64,000 nucleotides of DNA from Clostridia bacterium (GTDB lineage: Bacteria > Bacillota > Clostridia > Christensenellales > CAG-138), in contig JAFXSG010000013.1 of assembly GCA_017525875.1 (NCBI GenBank), positions 126,154 through 190,153 of the forward strand, given 5' to 3'. Below, piece after piece: positions 1-8,411 of this stretch. The notes below the pieces were generated by a model, which was not told where the DNA came from, did no database searches, and worked only from the letters and a program-made list of their open reading frames with translations. The stretch's first letter is position 1, and every line of letters starts with the position of its first letter. The position numbers were made by a program, and so were the translations under genes.

Positions 1-986
1 TTCGGTTCGTCTACAAAGCGCGGATCGCCCCCCATCGCCTCGAGCATATCGCGCAGGCGCTTTAATCCTTCTCCGGATTCTATCGCGGCTTTCAGCATCG
101 GGATCGCATCCTCGGGGTCTTCAACGATGCCGGACAGCCGCAGCAGATGCTTTGCAAGCGTAAAGCTGACCTGAACGAGGGGATCGTCATACGGCACCTT
201 ACCCTGCAGGACTTCGATCGCCTCACGCATCTCAAGGCCGTTTCCGATCGCCATTCCAAGAGGACGATTCATATCGGTGATTATCGCCACCGTGCGGCGG
301 CCGACGTTCCGACCGATCGCGACCATTTCCTTTGCAAGCTTTCGGGCTTCATCCGGCGTTTCCATAAATGCGCCATTGCCGGTCTTAACGTCCAGCACGA
401 TCGCGTCTGCTCCGGAAGCGATCTTCTTGCTCATGATGCTTGATGAGATCAGCGGGATGCTCTTTACCGTTCCGCTGACGTCCCTCAGTGCATACATTTT
501 TTTATCGGCAGGATCGAGATTTTTTGACTGGCCGATAACGCATACGCCGGTCTTTCTGACTATCTCTTTGAAGCTGTCGAGCGGCTGCTCGATATTCACG
601 CCCGGGACGGATTCGAGCTTGTCGAGCGTTCCGCCGGTATGTGCGAGGCCCCTGCCGCTCATTTTCGCAACCGTCCCTCCGCATGCGGCGACGAGCGGAG
701 CGACGACGAGCGTGGTCGTGTCCCCAATGCCGCCTGTCGAATGCTTGTCGACCTTTACGCCCGGTAAATCCGAAAGATCGACCGTTTCGCCGGAATGGAC
801 CATTGCAGTAGTGAGATCGGCGATCTCGCGCTCTGTCATGCCGCGGCAGCAGACCGCCATCATCCATGCGGTCATTTGATAATCCGCAACGGTACCGTCA
901 ACAAGGCCGTTGATGATGAATTCGATCTCGGCCTTAGTGTGTTCAAAACCGTCGCGCTTTTTTTCGATCAATGAAGTGATCAGCAT
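1..986 (-). CDS. pdp: Pyrimidine-nucleoside phosphorylase (thymidine phosphorylase family), C-terminus cut by window edge
   Basis: Cytosolic salvage enzyme that splits thymidine, uridine or deoxyuridine with phosphate into base and (deoxy)ribose-1-phosphate. My translation of the minus strand begins MLITSLIEKKRDGFEHTKAE and runs without a stop to the window edge, giving about 328 of the usual 430-440 residues. It contains the family phosphate and glycine-rich signatures KHSTGGIGDTTT and KMSGRGLAHTGGTLDKLES, and the nucleoside-binding stretch SSSIMSKKIASGADAIVLD. The start ATG (984-986) is preceded by GGGGGTGA at a normal spacing. It follows glmS by 27 bases on the same strand, so the two may share a transcript. 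The family assignment is firm. Pdp versus DeoA substrate range cannot be decided here; Bacillota enzymes of this kind usually accept both uridine and thymidine. Confidence 0.93.
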   Translation of the reverse strand, partial: MLITSLIEKKRDGFEHTKAEIEFIINGLVDGTVADYQMTAWMMAVCCRGMTEREIADLTTAMVHSGETVDLSDLPGVKVDKHSTGGIGDTTTLVVAPLVAACGGTVAKMSGRGLAHTGGTLDKLESVPGVNIEQPLDSFKEIVRKTGVCVIGQSKNLDPADKKMYALRDVSGTVKSIPLISSSIMSKKIASGADAIVLDVKTGNGAFMETPDEARKLAKEMVAIGRNVGRRTVAIITDMNRPLGMAIGNGLEMREAIEVLQGKVPYDDPLVQVSFTLAKHLLRLSGIVEDPEDAIPMLKAAIESGEGLKRLRDMLEAMGGDPRFVDEP

Positions 987-1013
987 ACCGTTCACCCCCG
1001 TTTCGGTGTCACG

Positions 1014-2849
1014 TTACTCAACGGTAACGGATTTTGCTAAATTCCTTGGCTTATCGATATCGCAGCCCTTGAGCGATGCGATGTAGTAAGCAAACAACTG
1101 CAGCGGAACGATCGTCATAAGAGGAACCGTGATGTCGGTACATTCAGGAATGCGGATGATGTGATCCGCGATTGTCCCTGTCTGAACGTCGTCATCGTTG
1201 ATTATCGCGATCACCTTTGCGCCTCTTGCCTTTACCTCTTTGATGTTTGAAAGCATTTTTTCAAGAAGAGGTCTGTAAACGCAGAGCGCGATCACAAGCG
1301 TGCCGTCTTCGATAAGGGAGATCGTTCCGTGTTTGAGCTCGCCTGCCGCGTATGCTTCTGAATGGATGTATGAGATCTCCTTGAGCTTAAGCGATGCTTC
1401 AAGCGAGAGCGCATAGTCCATATTCCTGCCGATGAAGAAAACGTCCTGACAGTTGAAGTAGAGGGACGCGATGTACTGAACGGACTTCACGTCGTCGAGT
1501 AGCTTCTGAACGCCTTCGGGTACGTTCTGCAGAGCTTTGATGCTGCTGATGATCTCTTCTTCGGGCAGCATCCCGCGCACGCGAGCCATATAAAGGCCGA
1601 ACAGCTCAATCAGAGCAAGCTGAGTGCTGTATGCCTTCGTGGTCGCGACGGCGATCTCCGGACCTGCCCAGGTGTAGAGCACCTCTTCGCTTTCATTGGC
1701 GATGGAACTCGCAACTACGTTAACAATGGATACTACCCTTGCGCCGTGAGCCTTTGCTTCGCGCAAAGCGTAGAGCGTGTCGAGCGTTTCGCCGGACTGG
1801 CTGACGATGATGACAAGCGTATGCTCATCGATAATCGGGTCGTCATAGCGGAACTCGGACGCGAGCTCGGCTTCGACCGGGATCCTCAGTATCCTTTTCA
1901 GGAAATGCTTTGCAACAACGCCAACGTGGTATGCGGAGCCGCAGGCAGTGATCTTGATCGAATCGATCCCGCGCAGGTCGTCATCGGTGATCGACTTGAA
2001 GCCCAGATCGATGCTCATATCTTCTTTGATACGTGGAGCAAGCGTCTTTGCGATCGCATCAGGCTGTTCGAAGATCTCCTTGATCATGAAATGCGAATAG
2101 CCGCCTTTTTCAGCCGCAGTCGCATCCCAATCGATGTGCTCGATCGGATGCTCAACGCGGTTCCCGAAGGTATCGAGAACGGTCACGCGCTTCCTCGTGA
2201 GGATAGCGAGTTCTCTTTCACCGAGGCGGAACACGCTGCGGGTATGCTTCAGGATCGCAGGGATATCGCTTGCGATGAAGTTTTCACCTTCGCCAACGCC
2301 GATGATGAGCGGGCTGTCCTTACGAAGGGCAATGATCTGGTCCGGAAAGTCCGAGAACAGAATGCCGAGTGCGTAAGAGCCTTTGAGCTGCTGTTCGGCT
2401 TTTCTGACGGCCGCTACCGGATCCCCGCCGGTATAACAGTAGTCGATGAGTTCGGAAACGACCTCGGAATCTGTCTCCGTCGAAAAAACGTAGCCGTGCG
2501 CTTCAAGGTGGTGACGCAGCTCGATATAGTTTTCGATAATGCCGTTGTGAACGACGGCTACGCGCTTACTGCGCGAAAGATGCGGGTGCGAATTGACGTC
2601 CGAAGGTTCGCCGTGCGTTGCCCAGCGTGTATGACCGATGCCTACGGTGCAGTCGTCGTCATCAGTTGCGGCGTCCACTATCTTGCGAAGATCCGCGATC
2701 CTTCCCCTGGTTTTATGAATGATTATGCCGTTATCGGCCATAAACGCGATACCCGCGGAATCATACCCGCGGTATTCGAGTTTTTCAAGTGCATCAAGCA
2801 GAAGCGGTGTGACGGGCCTGCTGCCCACGTATCCGACTATTCCGCACAT
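1014..2849 (-). CDS. glmS: Glutamine-fructose-6-phosphate aminotransferase (isomerizing)
   Basis: Makes glucosamine-6-phosphate from fructose-6-phosphate and glutamine, the entry step to UDP-GlcNAc for peptidoglycan. About 611 residues, the normal length. The N-terminal class II glutaminase domain begins MCGIVGYVG, with the nucleophile Cys directly after the initiator Met, and carries the GIGHTRWATHG motif. Two SIS sugar-isomerase domains follow (SQSGETLDTLYALREAK near residue 350), and the protein ends in the typical DKPRNLAKSVTVE tail. An ATG 15 bases upstream (2864) is rejected as the start because it overlaps the ribosome site GGAGG and would bury the catalytic Cys. The 5' leader is only about 40 bases, so there is no room for a glmS ribozyme. 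Confidence 0.97.
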   Translation of the reverse strand: MCGIVGYVGSRPVTPLLLDALEKLEYRGYDSAGIAFMADNGIIIHKTRGRIADLRKIVDAATDDDDCTVGIGHTRWATHGEPSDVNSHPHLSRSKRVAVVHNGIIENYIELRHHLEAHGYVFSTETDSEVVSELIDYCYTGGDPVAAVRKAEQQLKGSYALGILFSDFPDQIIALRKDSPLIIGVGEGENFIASDIPAILKHTRSVFRLGERELAILTRKRVTVLDTFGNRVEHPIEHIDWDATAAEKGGYSHFMIKEIFEQPDAIAKTLAPRIKEDMSIDLGFKSITDDDLRGIDSIKITACGSAYHVGVVAKHFLKRILRIPVEAELASEFRYDDPIIDEHTLVIIVSQSGETLDTLYALREAKAHGARVVSIVNVVASSIANESEEVLYTWAGPEIAVATTKAYSTQLALIELFGLYMARVRGMLPEEEIISSIKALQNVPEGVQKLLDDVKSVQYIASLYFNCQDVFFIGRNMDYALSLEASLKLKEISYIHSEAYAAGELKHGTISLIEDGTLVIALCVYRPLLEKMLSNIKEVKARGAKVIAIINDDDVQTGTIADHIIRIPECTDITVPLMTIVPLQLFAYYIASLKGCDIDKPRNLAKSVTVE

Positions 2850-2896
2850 TATGTTGACCTCCAAAGAGATTTTGGCGCATACATATACGCAGTATA

Positions 2897-2925
2897 ATTA
2901 TACTACTTTTTGATGGAAAATGGAA
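2897..2925 (-). promoter_or_regulatory. Putative sigma-A promoter of glmS
   Basis: On the minus strand a TATAAT (2897-2902) lies 17 bases from a weak -35 TTCCAT (2920-2925). Predicted transcription starts about 40 bases before the glmS ATG. The -10 is perfect but the -35 is poor, so confidence is moderate. Confidence 0.5.
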
Positions 2926-2970
2926 CAGGCAATTTTTCTTTTTCCCGCCTGCATTGCGAATAATCAGCAC

Positions 2971-3000
2971 TTGACAGTCCGGCGTTTTTCTAATTATAAT
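2971..3000 (+). promoter_or_regulatory. Strong sigma-A promoter of the HerA-like ATPase gene
   Basis: Consensus TTGACA (2971-2976) and TATAAT (2995-3000) are separated by 18 bases, about 50 bases before the ATG at 3055. It is arranged back to back with the glmS promoter. Confidence 0.75.
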
Positions 3001-3054
3001 TATCAAAGAATACTTCGGTCAATCAGCCGTTACGCTTAATAAAGGAGGCTACCT

Positions 3055-4605
3055 ATGTTTTTACCGGACGAAGGTAAGATATGGCTTGCAACGTCGAACG
3101 AACGGGTTTATCTCGAGCCCGCCATGTGCAACAGGCACGGTCTGATCGCAGGCGCAACAGGCACCGGAAAGACGGTCACGCTCAAGGTCATCGCAGAATC
3201 GTTCAGCGACATGGGCATTCCCGTGTTCCTTGCCGATATCAAAGGCGACGTTTCGGGTATGTGCAAAGAAGGCGTTGAAACCAAGCACATCCTGCGCTCG
3301 ATAACGAATATGAATATCGAGAACTTTAAATACGCCTCCTACCCCACCCGCTTTTTTGACGTTTACGGTAAGCTCGGGCATCCCGTGCGCACTACGATAT
3401 CGGATATGGGTCCGGAGCTGCTTGCCCGTCTTCTCGGTTTGAACGACACCCAGAGCGGTGTCCTGCGCATCGTCTTCCGCATCGCCGATGACGAGCAGCT
3501 GCTGCTCCTCGATCTTAAGGACCTTCGCCTGATGGTCCAGCACGCTGGCGACTGTTCCGCCGAATACAAGCTCAAATACGGCAACTGCTCTCCCCAGACT
3601 ATCGGCGCGATCCAGCGCGCGCTGCTCCGGCTTGAGGACGCGGGCGGAAACATCTTTTTCGGTGAACCCGCGCTCGACCTGAGCGATTGGTTCGATTGGG
3701 ACGATCAGGGCCGCGGTTACATGAACATTCTCGAATGCCAGGAGCTGTTCCAGCATCCGCTGCTTTACAGCACTTTCCTGCTTTGGATGCTCACCGAGCT
3801 TTATGAGCTGCTTCCCGAAGCGGGCGATCTCGACAAGCCCAAGATCGCGTTTTTCTTTGATGAAGCGCATCTGCTCTTCAACGGCGCACCGAAGGCTTTG
3901 CTCGAGAAGGTCGAGCAAGTCATTCGTTTGATCCGCTCCAAGGGCGTTTCGGTTTGGTTCATCACCCAGAACCCGGCGGACATGCCGGAAAGCGTTCTCG
4001 GCCAGCTTGGCAACCGTGTTCAGCATGCGCTGCGCGCCTACACTCCCAATGAGCAAAAGGCGCTTCGCTATGCCGCGCGTTCGTTCCGCACAAACCCCGA
4101 TTTCGATACAGAGCGCACTCTCCAGGAGCTTGCTACCGGCGAGGCGCTGGTTTCGGTCCTCGATGCAAAAGGCGTTCCCGGTGTCGTCCAGCGCGCCGGG
4201 ATCCTGCCTCCGCAGAGCTCCATGAACGCAGTCGAACCCGAAGTGATTGCGGCTGTTACCGCCGGCAGTTCCCTTTCCGAAAAGTACGGTGAAGCATTGG
4301 ATCGTGAATCGGCTTATGAGGTGCTGACCGGAGAGTATGAAAAAGCCGAGCAGGAAAAAGCCGAAGCGGAGGCCGCAAAGAAAGCTGAGGAAGAGCGTAA
4401 GGCCGCTGAAAAGCAGGCGGAAGCGGAACGCAAGCAGAAGGAAAAGGAACAGCGTGAAAAAGACAAAGCCGAAGCTGCAAAGAAGAAAGGCTCCCGGAAG
4501 AAAACGTCCGCGCTTGGGAAGGTCACCGGCTCCATGGCAAGCACAATAGGCCGAAAGCTCGGGGAAGCACTGATACGCGGGTTACTTGGGATCCGTAAAA
4601 AATAA
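3055..4605 (+). CDS. HerA-like P-loop ATPase, DUF853 (YjgR) family
   Basis: A 516-residue cytosolic ATPase. The Walker A motif GATGTGKT is at residues 33-40 and the Walker B KIAFFFDEAH at 263-272; IRSKGVSVWFITQNPADMP, a sensor-like segment typical of HerA/FtsK-type ATPases, follows. DUF853 proteins are annotated as helicase HerA C-terminal-like; their role is poorly known. Residues about 430-500 are a highly charged Lys/Glu/Ala run that should form a long helix or coiled coil, ending in a basic C-terminus. The start is fixed by AAAGGAGG at 3041-3048, six bases before ATG. It stands alone between its own strong promoter and a terminator, with convergent neighbours. I see no nuclease partner (such as NurA) next to it, so a role in end resection is not supported by context. 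Confidence 0.85.
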   Translation: MFLPDEGKIWLATSNERVYLEPAMCNRHGLIAGATGTGKTVTLKVIAESFSDMGIPVFLADIKGDVSGMCKEGVETKHILRSITNMNIENFKYASYPTRFFDVYGKLGHPVRTTISDMGPELLARLLGLNDTQSGVLRIVFRIADDEQLLLLDLKDLRLMVQHAGDCSAEYKLKYGNCSPQTIGAIQRALLRLEDAGGNIFFGEPALDLSDWFDWDDQGRGYMNILECQELFQHPLLYSTFLLWMLTELYELLPEAGDLDKPKIAFFFDEAHLLFNGAPKALLEKVEQVIRLIRSKGVSVWFITQNPADMPESVLGQLGNRVQHALRAYTPNEQKALRYAARSFRTNPDFDTERTLQELATGEALVSVLDAKGVPGVVQRAGILPPQSSMNAVEPEVIAAVTAGSSLSEKYGEALDRESAYEVLTGEYEKAEQEKAEAEAAKKAEEERKAAEKQAEAERKQKEKEQREKDKAEAAKKKGSRKKTSALGKVTGSMASTIGRKLGEALIRGLLGIRKK

Positions 4606-4614
4606 TAAAACTAA

Positions 4615-4643
4615 AACCGCTGTTCCGATCCGGAGCAGCGGTT
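4615..4643. terminator. Bidirectional intrinsic terminator
   Basis: AACCGCTGTTCCG pairs with CGGAGCAGCGGTT around a 3-base loop. T-rich sequence lies on both sides (TTATTGATTATTCTGTTTT on plus, TTTTAGTTTTATTATTTTTT on minus), so it can end both convergent genes. Confidence 0.8.
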
Positions 4644-4648
4644 ATTGA

Positions 4649-5929
4649 TTATTCTGTTTTGTTTGCTTCCGGGGCCGGCTTTTTCTTTCCGAGCATCGGT
4701 TTGCCGAGAATAAGGTTTCCAAACGGTTTTTCGATCAGGTAAGTCGCAAGGATAGCGGCGGCAAAGGCTGCCACCGTTATAACGGCCGCGTATTTGTTCA
4801 TCCAAACGTGGTCCCAATTTTGATTTGGCGGAACGGTACCCTCCCAACGGGGGATGCGCCACAGGCTTTTGAGCTGCACCGCAAGCCACTGGTGCCAGAT
4901 ATAGAGATTGTACGATATTGCGGAGAGGAAGCGCATCAGCCTGTTTGAAAAGACGAAGCGATACCACCGCATCGAAAGCGCAGTTGCGATGATAAAGATC
5001 ATAAATGCGGATGTGAGACGGAACCTTTCCGTGACCTGCCATAACTGCGCGCGCTCGGCCGGAAGATCCGCGCATTCATTCAACATTGATGCGATATAGA
5101 TGATGCATGCGATCGAAAGCAGCGTGCAGGCGATCGAGATCCCGCTCGTGCGCTCGCAATGCTTCGCGAGCAGCACAAAAATCATCGCGCCGATCATGCC
5201 GTTTGCATAAGTCCCAAGGAAGGCCGGGAGCTGGTTGATCTTCATCGCGAGATACGCACCCGGCTTTTCAACAACACTCGTTCTCCACCAATAGGTTATG
5301 CCGTAGAATAGAATACATACGACAGCTATCACGGCGACGGACGAAACGATGCTCTTTTTCCCCTGCTCTCTGCGCTTCATCATCGAAGCGACAAACGGGA
5401 ATAGAACGTAGAACCACACCTCGATCGCGACCGTCCAGAGCACAACGTCAAGCTTGCTGCCAATATAAGTTTTTACGAACAGAGTTTGAGTAAAGGTCAG
5501 ATGAGTGATCAGATCCTTGATCGCCTCCGCTTTGGTTGCATACATGTGGTTCGGCAGAGCGACCGCAAAGAAGATGAGCAGAACAGCGAAATAGTAGCTC
5601 GGCGCAATCCTTGCGATGCGGCGGAGCGCGTACTGCTTCCAGCTGATCATGTCCTCACCCATAAAGATATGGCGCATAAGAGGAAGAAAGAGAAGAAAGC
5701 CGCTGATTAGGACCATCATGTCGACGAACAGATAGCCGGTCCTTGCAAGAGCGGTAAAATCTATCTTCGTTAGTCCGATAAACGCAAGGAACGGCGTTTG
5801 GATCGTAGGGAAGATCCAGGTCTGCTGCCAAAAATGGAATATCAAAACGAAAATGACGCTGAGAGCGCGGATTCCGTCAAGTACGTCAATATATTTCGGA
5901 TCGATCAGTTTACCGTTTTTGGTTCTCAT
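4649..5929 (-). CDS. Acyltransferase 3 family integral membrane protein (OafA/YrhL-like)
   Basis: A 426-residue polytopic membrane protein. The N-terminus reads YIDVLDGIRALSVIFVLIFH, the typical acyltransferase-3 opening in which the Arg and His belong to the proposed catalytic site. Roughly ten hydrophobic segments follow, and the C-terminus is a short basic tail. Members O-acetylate or O-acylate cell-surface sugars, peptidoglycan or antibiotics, using cytosolic acyl-CoA. No linked sugar-biosynthesis genes indicate the acceptor. The start ATG is preceded by GGAGGGCGTA. It has its own promoter (5960-5988) and ends at a bidirectional terminator, so it is a single-gene unit. Confidence 0.88.
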   Translation of the reverse strand: MRTKNGKLIDPKYIDVLDGIRALSVIFVLIFHFWQQTWIFPTIQTPFLAFIGLTKIDFTALARTGYLFVDMMVLISGFLLFLPLMRHIFMGEDMISWKQYALRRIARIAPSYYFAVLLIFFAVALPNHMYATKAEAIKDLITHLTFTQTLFVKTYIGSKLDVVLWTVAIEVWFYVLFPFVASMMKRREQGKKSIVSSVAVIAVVCILFYGITYWWRTSVVEKPGAYLAMKINQLPAFLGTYANGMIGAMIFVLLAKHCERTSGISIACTLLSIACIIYIASMLNECADLPAERAQLWQVTERFRLTSAFMIFIIATALSMRWYRFVFSNRLMRFLSAISYNLYIWHQWLAVQLKSLWRIPRWEGTVPPNQNWDHVWMNKYAAVITVAAFAAAILATYLIEKPFGNLILGKPMLGKKKPAPEANKTE

Positions 5930-5959
5930 TACGCCCTCCGCACGGGGTACTGCTTTAAT

Positions 5960-5988
5960 ATAATAGCATTTTACCGTGCAAAATGCAA
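5960..5988 (-). promoter_or_regulatory. Putative promoter of the acyltransferase gene
   Basis: On the minus strand TTGCAT (5983-5988) and TATTAT (5960-5965) are spaced by 17 bases, directly after the gap terminator. Confidence 0.55.
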
Positions 5989-5990
5989 CA

Positions 5991-6024
5991 AAAAAGCCTG
6001 TCTCCCGGGGGAAACAGGCTTTTT
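5991..6024 (-). terminator. Intrinsic terminator of gap
   Basis: AAAAAGCCTGT and ACAGGCTTTTT form an 11-bp stem (the T-rich arm ends in the tail on the minus strand), starting 10 bases after the gap stop codon. Confidence 0.85.
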
Positions 6025-6033
6025 GCTGTGAGA

Positions 6034-7062
6034 TTATTTGAGTTCGGAGAAGTACTTGATGGTGCGGACCATCTGGCTGGTGTAGGAGTTCTCGTTGTCA
6101 TACCAGGAAACGACCTGGACCTGGGTGTCGCCATTGGGCAGGGGCAGGACCATGGTCTGGGTGGCGTCGAACAGTGAGCCGTACTTCATGCCGATGATAT
6201 CGGAGGAAACGATCTCGTCGGTGGTGTAGCCGAAGCTCTCGTTGGACTGGGCCTTCATCGCCTCGTTGATCTGCTCAACGGTGACTGCGCCCTTGACGAC
6301 GGCATTCAGCATGGTGGTGGAGCCGGTGGGAGTGGGAACGCGCTGTGCGGCGCCGATCAGCTTGCCCTTGAGCTCGGGGATGACAAGGCCGATAGCCTTT
6401 GCGGCACCGGTGGAGTTGGGCACGATGTTGACCGCGCAGGCACGGCTGCGGCGGAGATCGCCCTTCCTCTGGGGGCCGTCAAGAGGCATCTGGTCGCCGG
6501 TGTAAGCATGGATGGTGCACATGATGCCGCTCTGGATGGGAGCGAGGTCGTTGAGGGCCTTGGTCATCGGAGCGAGGCAGTTGGTGGTGCAGCTTGCAGC
6601 AGAGATGATGGTGTCCTCGGGAGTGAGGGTCTCGTGGTTGACGTTGTAGACGATGGTGGGCAGGTCGTTGCCGGCAGGCGCGGAAATGACGACCTTGCGA
6701 GCGCCTGCGTCGATGTGCGCCTGGGACTTGGCCTTGCTGGTATAGAAGCCGGTGCACTCGAGAACGACGTCGATCTTCAGCTTGCCCCAGGGGAGGTCAG
6801 CAGCGTTGGGCATCTTGTAGATAACGATCTTCTTGCCGTCAACAACGATGTAGTTGTCTTCGCCTTCACCCTCATGATAGTCCACGGTGTGGCCCTGGGC
6901 GACCCAGTTGCCCTGAGTGGAGTCATACTTGAGCAGATGAGCGAGCATCTTTGCGGAAGTAAGGTCGTTGATAGCGACTACTTTGTAGCCCTTCGCGTTG
7001 AACATCTGACGGAATGCCAGACGGCCGATACGGCCAAAACCATTGATAGCAACTCTTACCAT
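6034..7062 (-). CDS. gap: Glyceraldehyde-3-phosphate dehydrogenase, type I
   Basis: Glycolytic enzyme converting glyceraldehyde-3-phosphate, NAD and phosphate to 1,3-bisphosphoglycerate. 342 residues, normal length. The N-terminal Rossmann motif INGFGRIGR is followed by Asp33, which favours NAD over NADP. The active-site motif [12 protein letters not shown] places the catalytic Cys at 158. The C-terminal SWYDNENSY motif is intact. GGAGG lies just before the ATG. The gene has its own promoter and terminator, and no other glycolytic gene follows on its strand; the class II aldolase gene is nearby but on the other strand with a separate promoter. Confidence 0.98.
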   Translation of the reverse strand: MVRVAINGFGRIGRLAFRQMFNAKGYKVVAINDLTSAKMLAHLLKYDSTQGNWVAQGHTVDYHEGEGEDNYIVVDGKKIVIYKMPNAADLPWGKLKIDVVLECTGFYTSKAKSQAHIDAGARKVVISAPAGNDLPTIVYNVNHETLTPEDTIISAASCTTNCLAPMTKALNDLAPIQSGIMCTIHAYTGDQMPLDGPQRKGDLRRSRACAVNIVPNSTGAAKAIGLVIPELKGKLIGAAQRVPTPTGSTTMLNAVVKGAVTVEQINEAMKAQSNESFGYTTDEIVSSDIIGMKYGSLFDATQTMVLPLPNGDTQVQVVSWYDNENSYTSQMVRTIKYFSELK

Positions 7063-7134
7063 GTAATTTTCCTCCGGTTTTTATTGTTTTAAAATATAAT
7101 GTTTGGATCAGGACGACCCTCGCCATACGATTCT

Positions 7135-7162
7135 ATTATAACGCCTATTTCGAAAAATACAA
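7135..7162 (-). promoter_or_regulatory. Promoter of gap
   Basis: On the minus strand TTGTAT (7157-7162), a 16-base spacer and TATAAT (7135-7140), about 65 bases before the gap ATG. Confidence 0.65.
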
Positions 7163-7185
7163 GCGTTTATCCGATAGATTTTAGT

Positions 7186-8118
7186 TTATTCTTCGAAGTT
7201 CAGCTCCTCCGCGACGATATATAGAGGCCTGTCCTTAAGCTCGTCGTACATGCGGTTCATGTATGCGCCCTGGATGCCGAGGAACAGGAACGTGATCCCG
7301 TGCAGGAGAACGAGCCCGCAGAGCGCCCACAGCCAGCCTGAATAGTGCACTCCACAGATCGAAAGGATCACAAGAGCAAGCATGCCGATCAGGCTGAGGA
7401 TGCTGACGACCGCGCCGAAACCGCCGCAGAGCGTAAGGGGACGGTCGCTGAAATTGATGATACCGTCCATCGCGAGGCGAAGCATCTTCTTGAGGGTGTA
7501 CTTGGTCTTTCCGGCGTAGCGTTCGTTGCGTACAAACTCTATCGGTACAGCTTCAAAGCCCATCCATGCGCTCATTCCGCGCAGGAAGCGGTTGTGTTCA
7601 CGCATTTTGAGGAATACATCGGCGACCTTGCGGTCGATCAGGCGGAAATCGCCGGTATCGAGGGGGATCGCTGTTGCGCTCATGGATTTGAGCAGGCGGT
7701 AATAGCAGGCCGCTGTGAACTTTTTGAAAAGGGTCTCGCCCTCCCTCTTTTTGCGTTTACCGTATGCGATATCCGCACCGTCTTCCCAAGCGCGCACCAT
7801 GTCCTCTATGACCTCGGGCGGGTCCTGGAGATCGACGTCGATGATTATGAGCGCGTCGCCCTGTGCGGCGTCCATACCGCAGGTGACTGCGAGCTGATGG
7901 CCGAAGTTCCTGCTGAAAGAGCGCACCTTGACCTGGGGATTATCTCTTGCGATCCTGCGAAGGATCTTCATAGAACCGTCGCGGCTGCCGTCGTTGACGT
8001 ATATGATCTCATATGGATAACCGATCCTGCGCATGACCTCGTCCATACGCTGGAAGGATACTTCGAGCACCTCTTCCTCGTTGTATACGGGGACGATAAG
8101 CGAAAGCATTGCGTCCAT
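7186..8118 (-). CDS. Family 2 glycosyltransferase, polyprenyl-phosphate sugar synthase type (DPM1/GtrB-like)
   Basis: 310 residues with an N-terminal GT-A domain: SLIVPVYNEEEVLE, the metal/nucleotide site IIIDVDLQDPPEV and the GDFRLIDRK segment. Two C-terminal membrane helices follow (about residues 225-290). This architecture is that of dolichyl/undecaprenyl-phosphate mannose or glucose synthases, which charge a membrane polyprenol on the cytosolic face. The start at 8118 is chosen because AAGGAGG (8124-8130) sits 5 bases upstream; an open frame extending further upstream has no ribosome site. It is monocistronic with its own promoter. It could supply the donor for the PMT-family enzyme at 35.9-38.6 kb, but that link is inferred from family roles only. 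The sugar transferred is unknown. Confidence 0.88.
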   Translation of the reverse strand: MDAMLSLIVPVYNEEEVLEVSFQRMDEVMRRIGYPYEIIYVNDGSRDGSMKILRRIARDNPQVKVRSFSRNFGHQLAVTCGMDAAQGDALIIIDVDLQDPPEVIEDMVRAWEDGADIAYGKRKKREGETLFKKFTAACYYRLLKSMSATAIPLDTGDFRLIDRKVADVFLKMREHNRFLRGMSAWMGFEAVPIEFVRNERYAGKTKYTLKKMLRLAMDGIINFSDRPLTLCGGFGAVVSILSLIGMLALVILSICGVHYSGWLWALCGLVLLHGITFLFLGIQGAYMNRMYDELKDRPLYIVAEELNFEE

Positions 8119-8165
8119 TTCTTCCTCCTTGGATAACGGAAAATATTTTTGGATCCGTTTGTTCA

Positions 8166-8194
8166 ATTATAGCCTACTTCGGCTTGTTTTTCAA
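8166..8194 (-). promoter_or_regulatory. Promoter of the GT2 glycosyltransferase gene
   Basis: On the minus strand TTGAAA (8189-8194), 17-base spacer, TATAAT (8166-8171). Confidence 0.65.
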
Positions 8195-8287
8195 GCGCAA
8201 AACACAGTTTCCGCCCTTTTCCCGTTTTTTTGTCGTCCTATCGCTTCGCTCATTTCAGAATATAAGGAAGAATTATCTTTTTTACGG

Positions 8288-8316
8288 TTGATTTAATTCC
8301 GTTTGGGGTTTATAAT
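8288..8316 (+). promoter_or_regulatory. Promoter of the class II aldolase gene
   Basis: TTGATT (8288-8293), 17-base spacer, TATAAT (8311-8316). The transcript would carry a leader of about 90 bases before the ATG at 8412, in which I see no recognised riboswitch. Confidence 0.7.
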
Positions 8317-8411
8317 GGATTTACAGAATGGCAGGTGTATGCATTTGTTGCTGTATGCTTCGCGCCTCGCTTGCCGCTCATGTGAAAAACAATTTTGAGG
8401 AGGATAATCTA

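Noticed and set aside
1746..2897. Long plus-strand open frame (383 codons) opposite glmS
   Set aside because: It is antisense to a complete, motif-rich glmS, has no ribosome site, and its composition is the mirror of the glmS codons.
2850..2925. glmS ribozyme upstream of glmS
   Set aside because: The predicted leader is about 40 bases, far shorter than the ribozyme, and no core sequence is visible.
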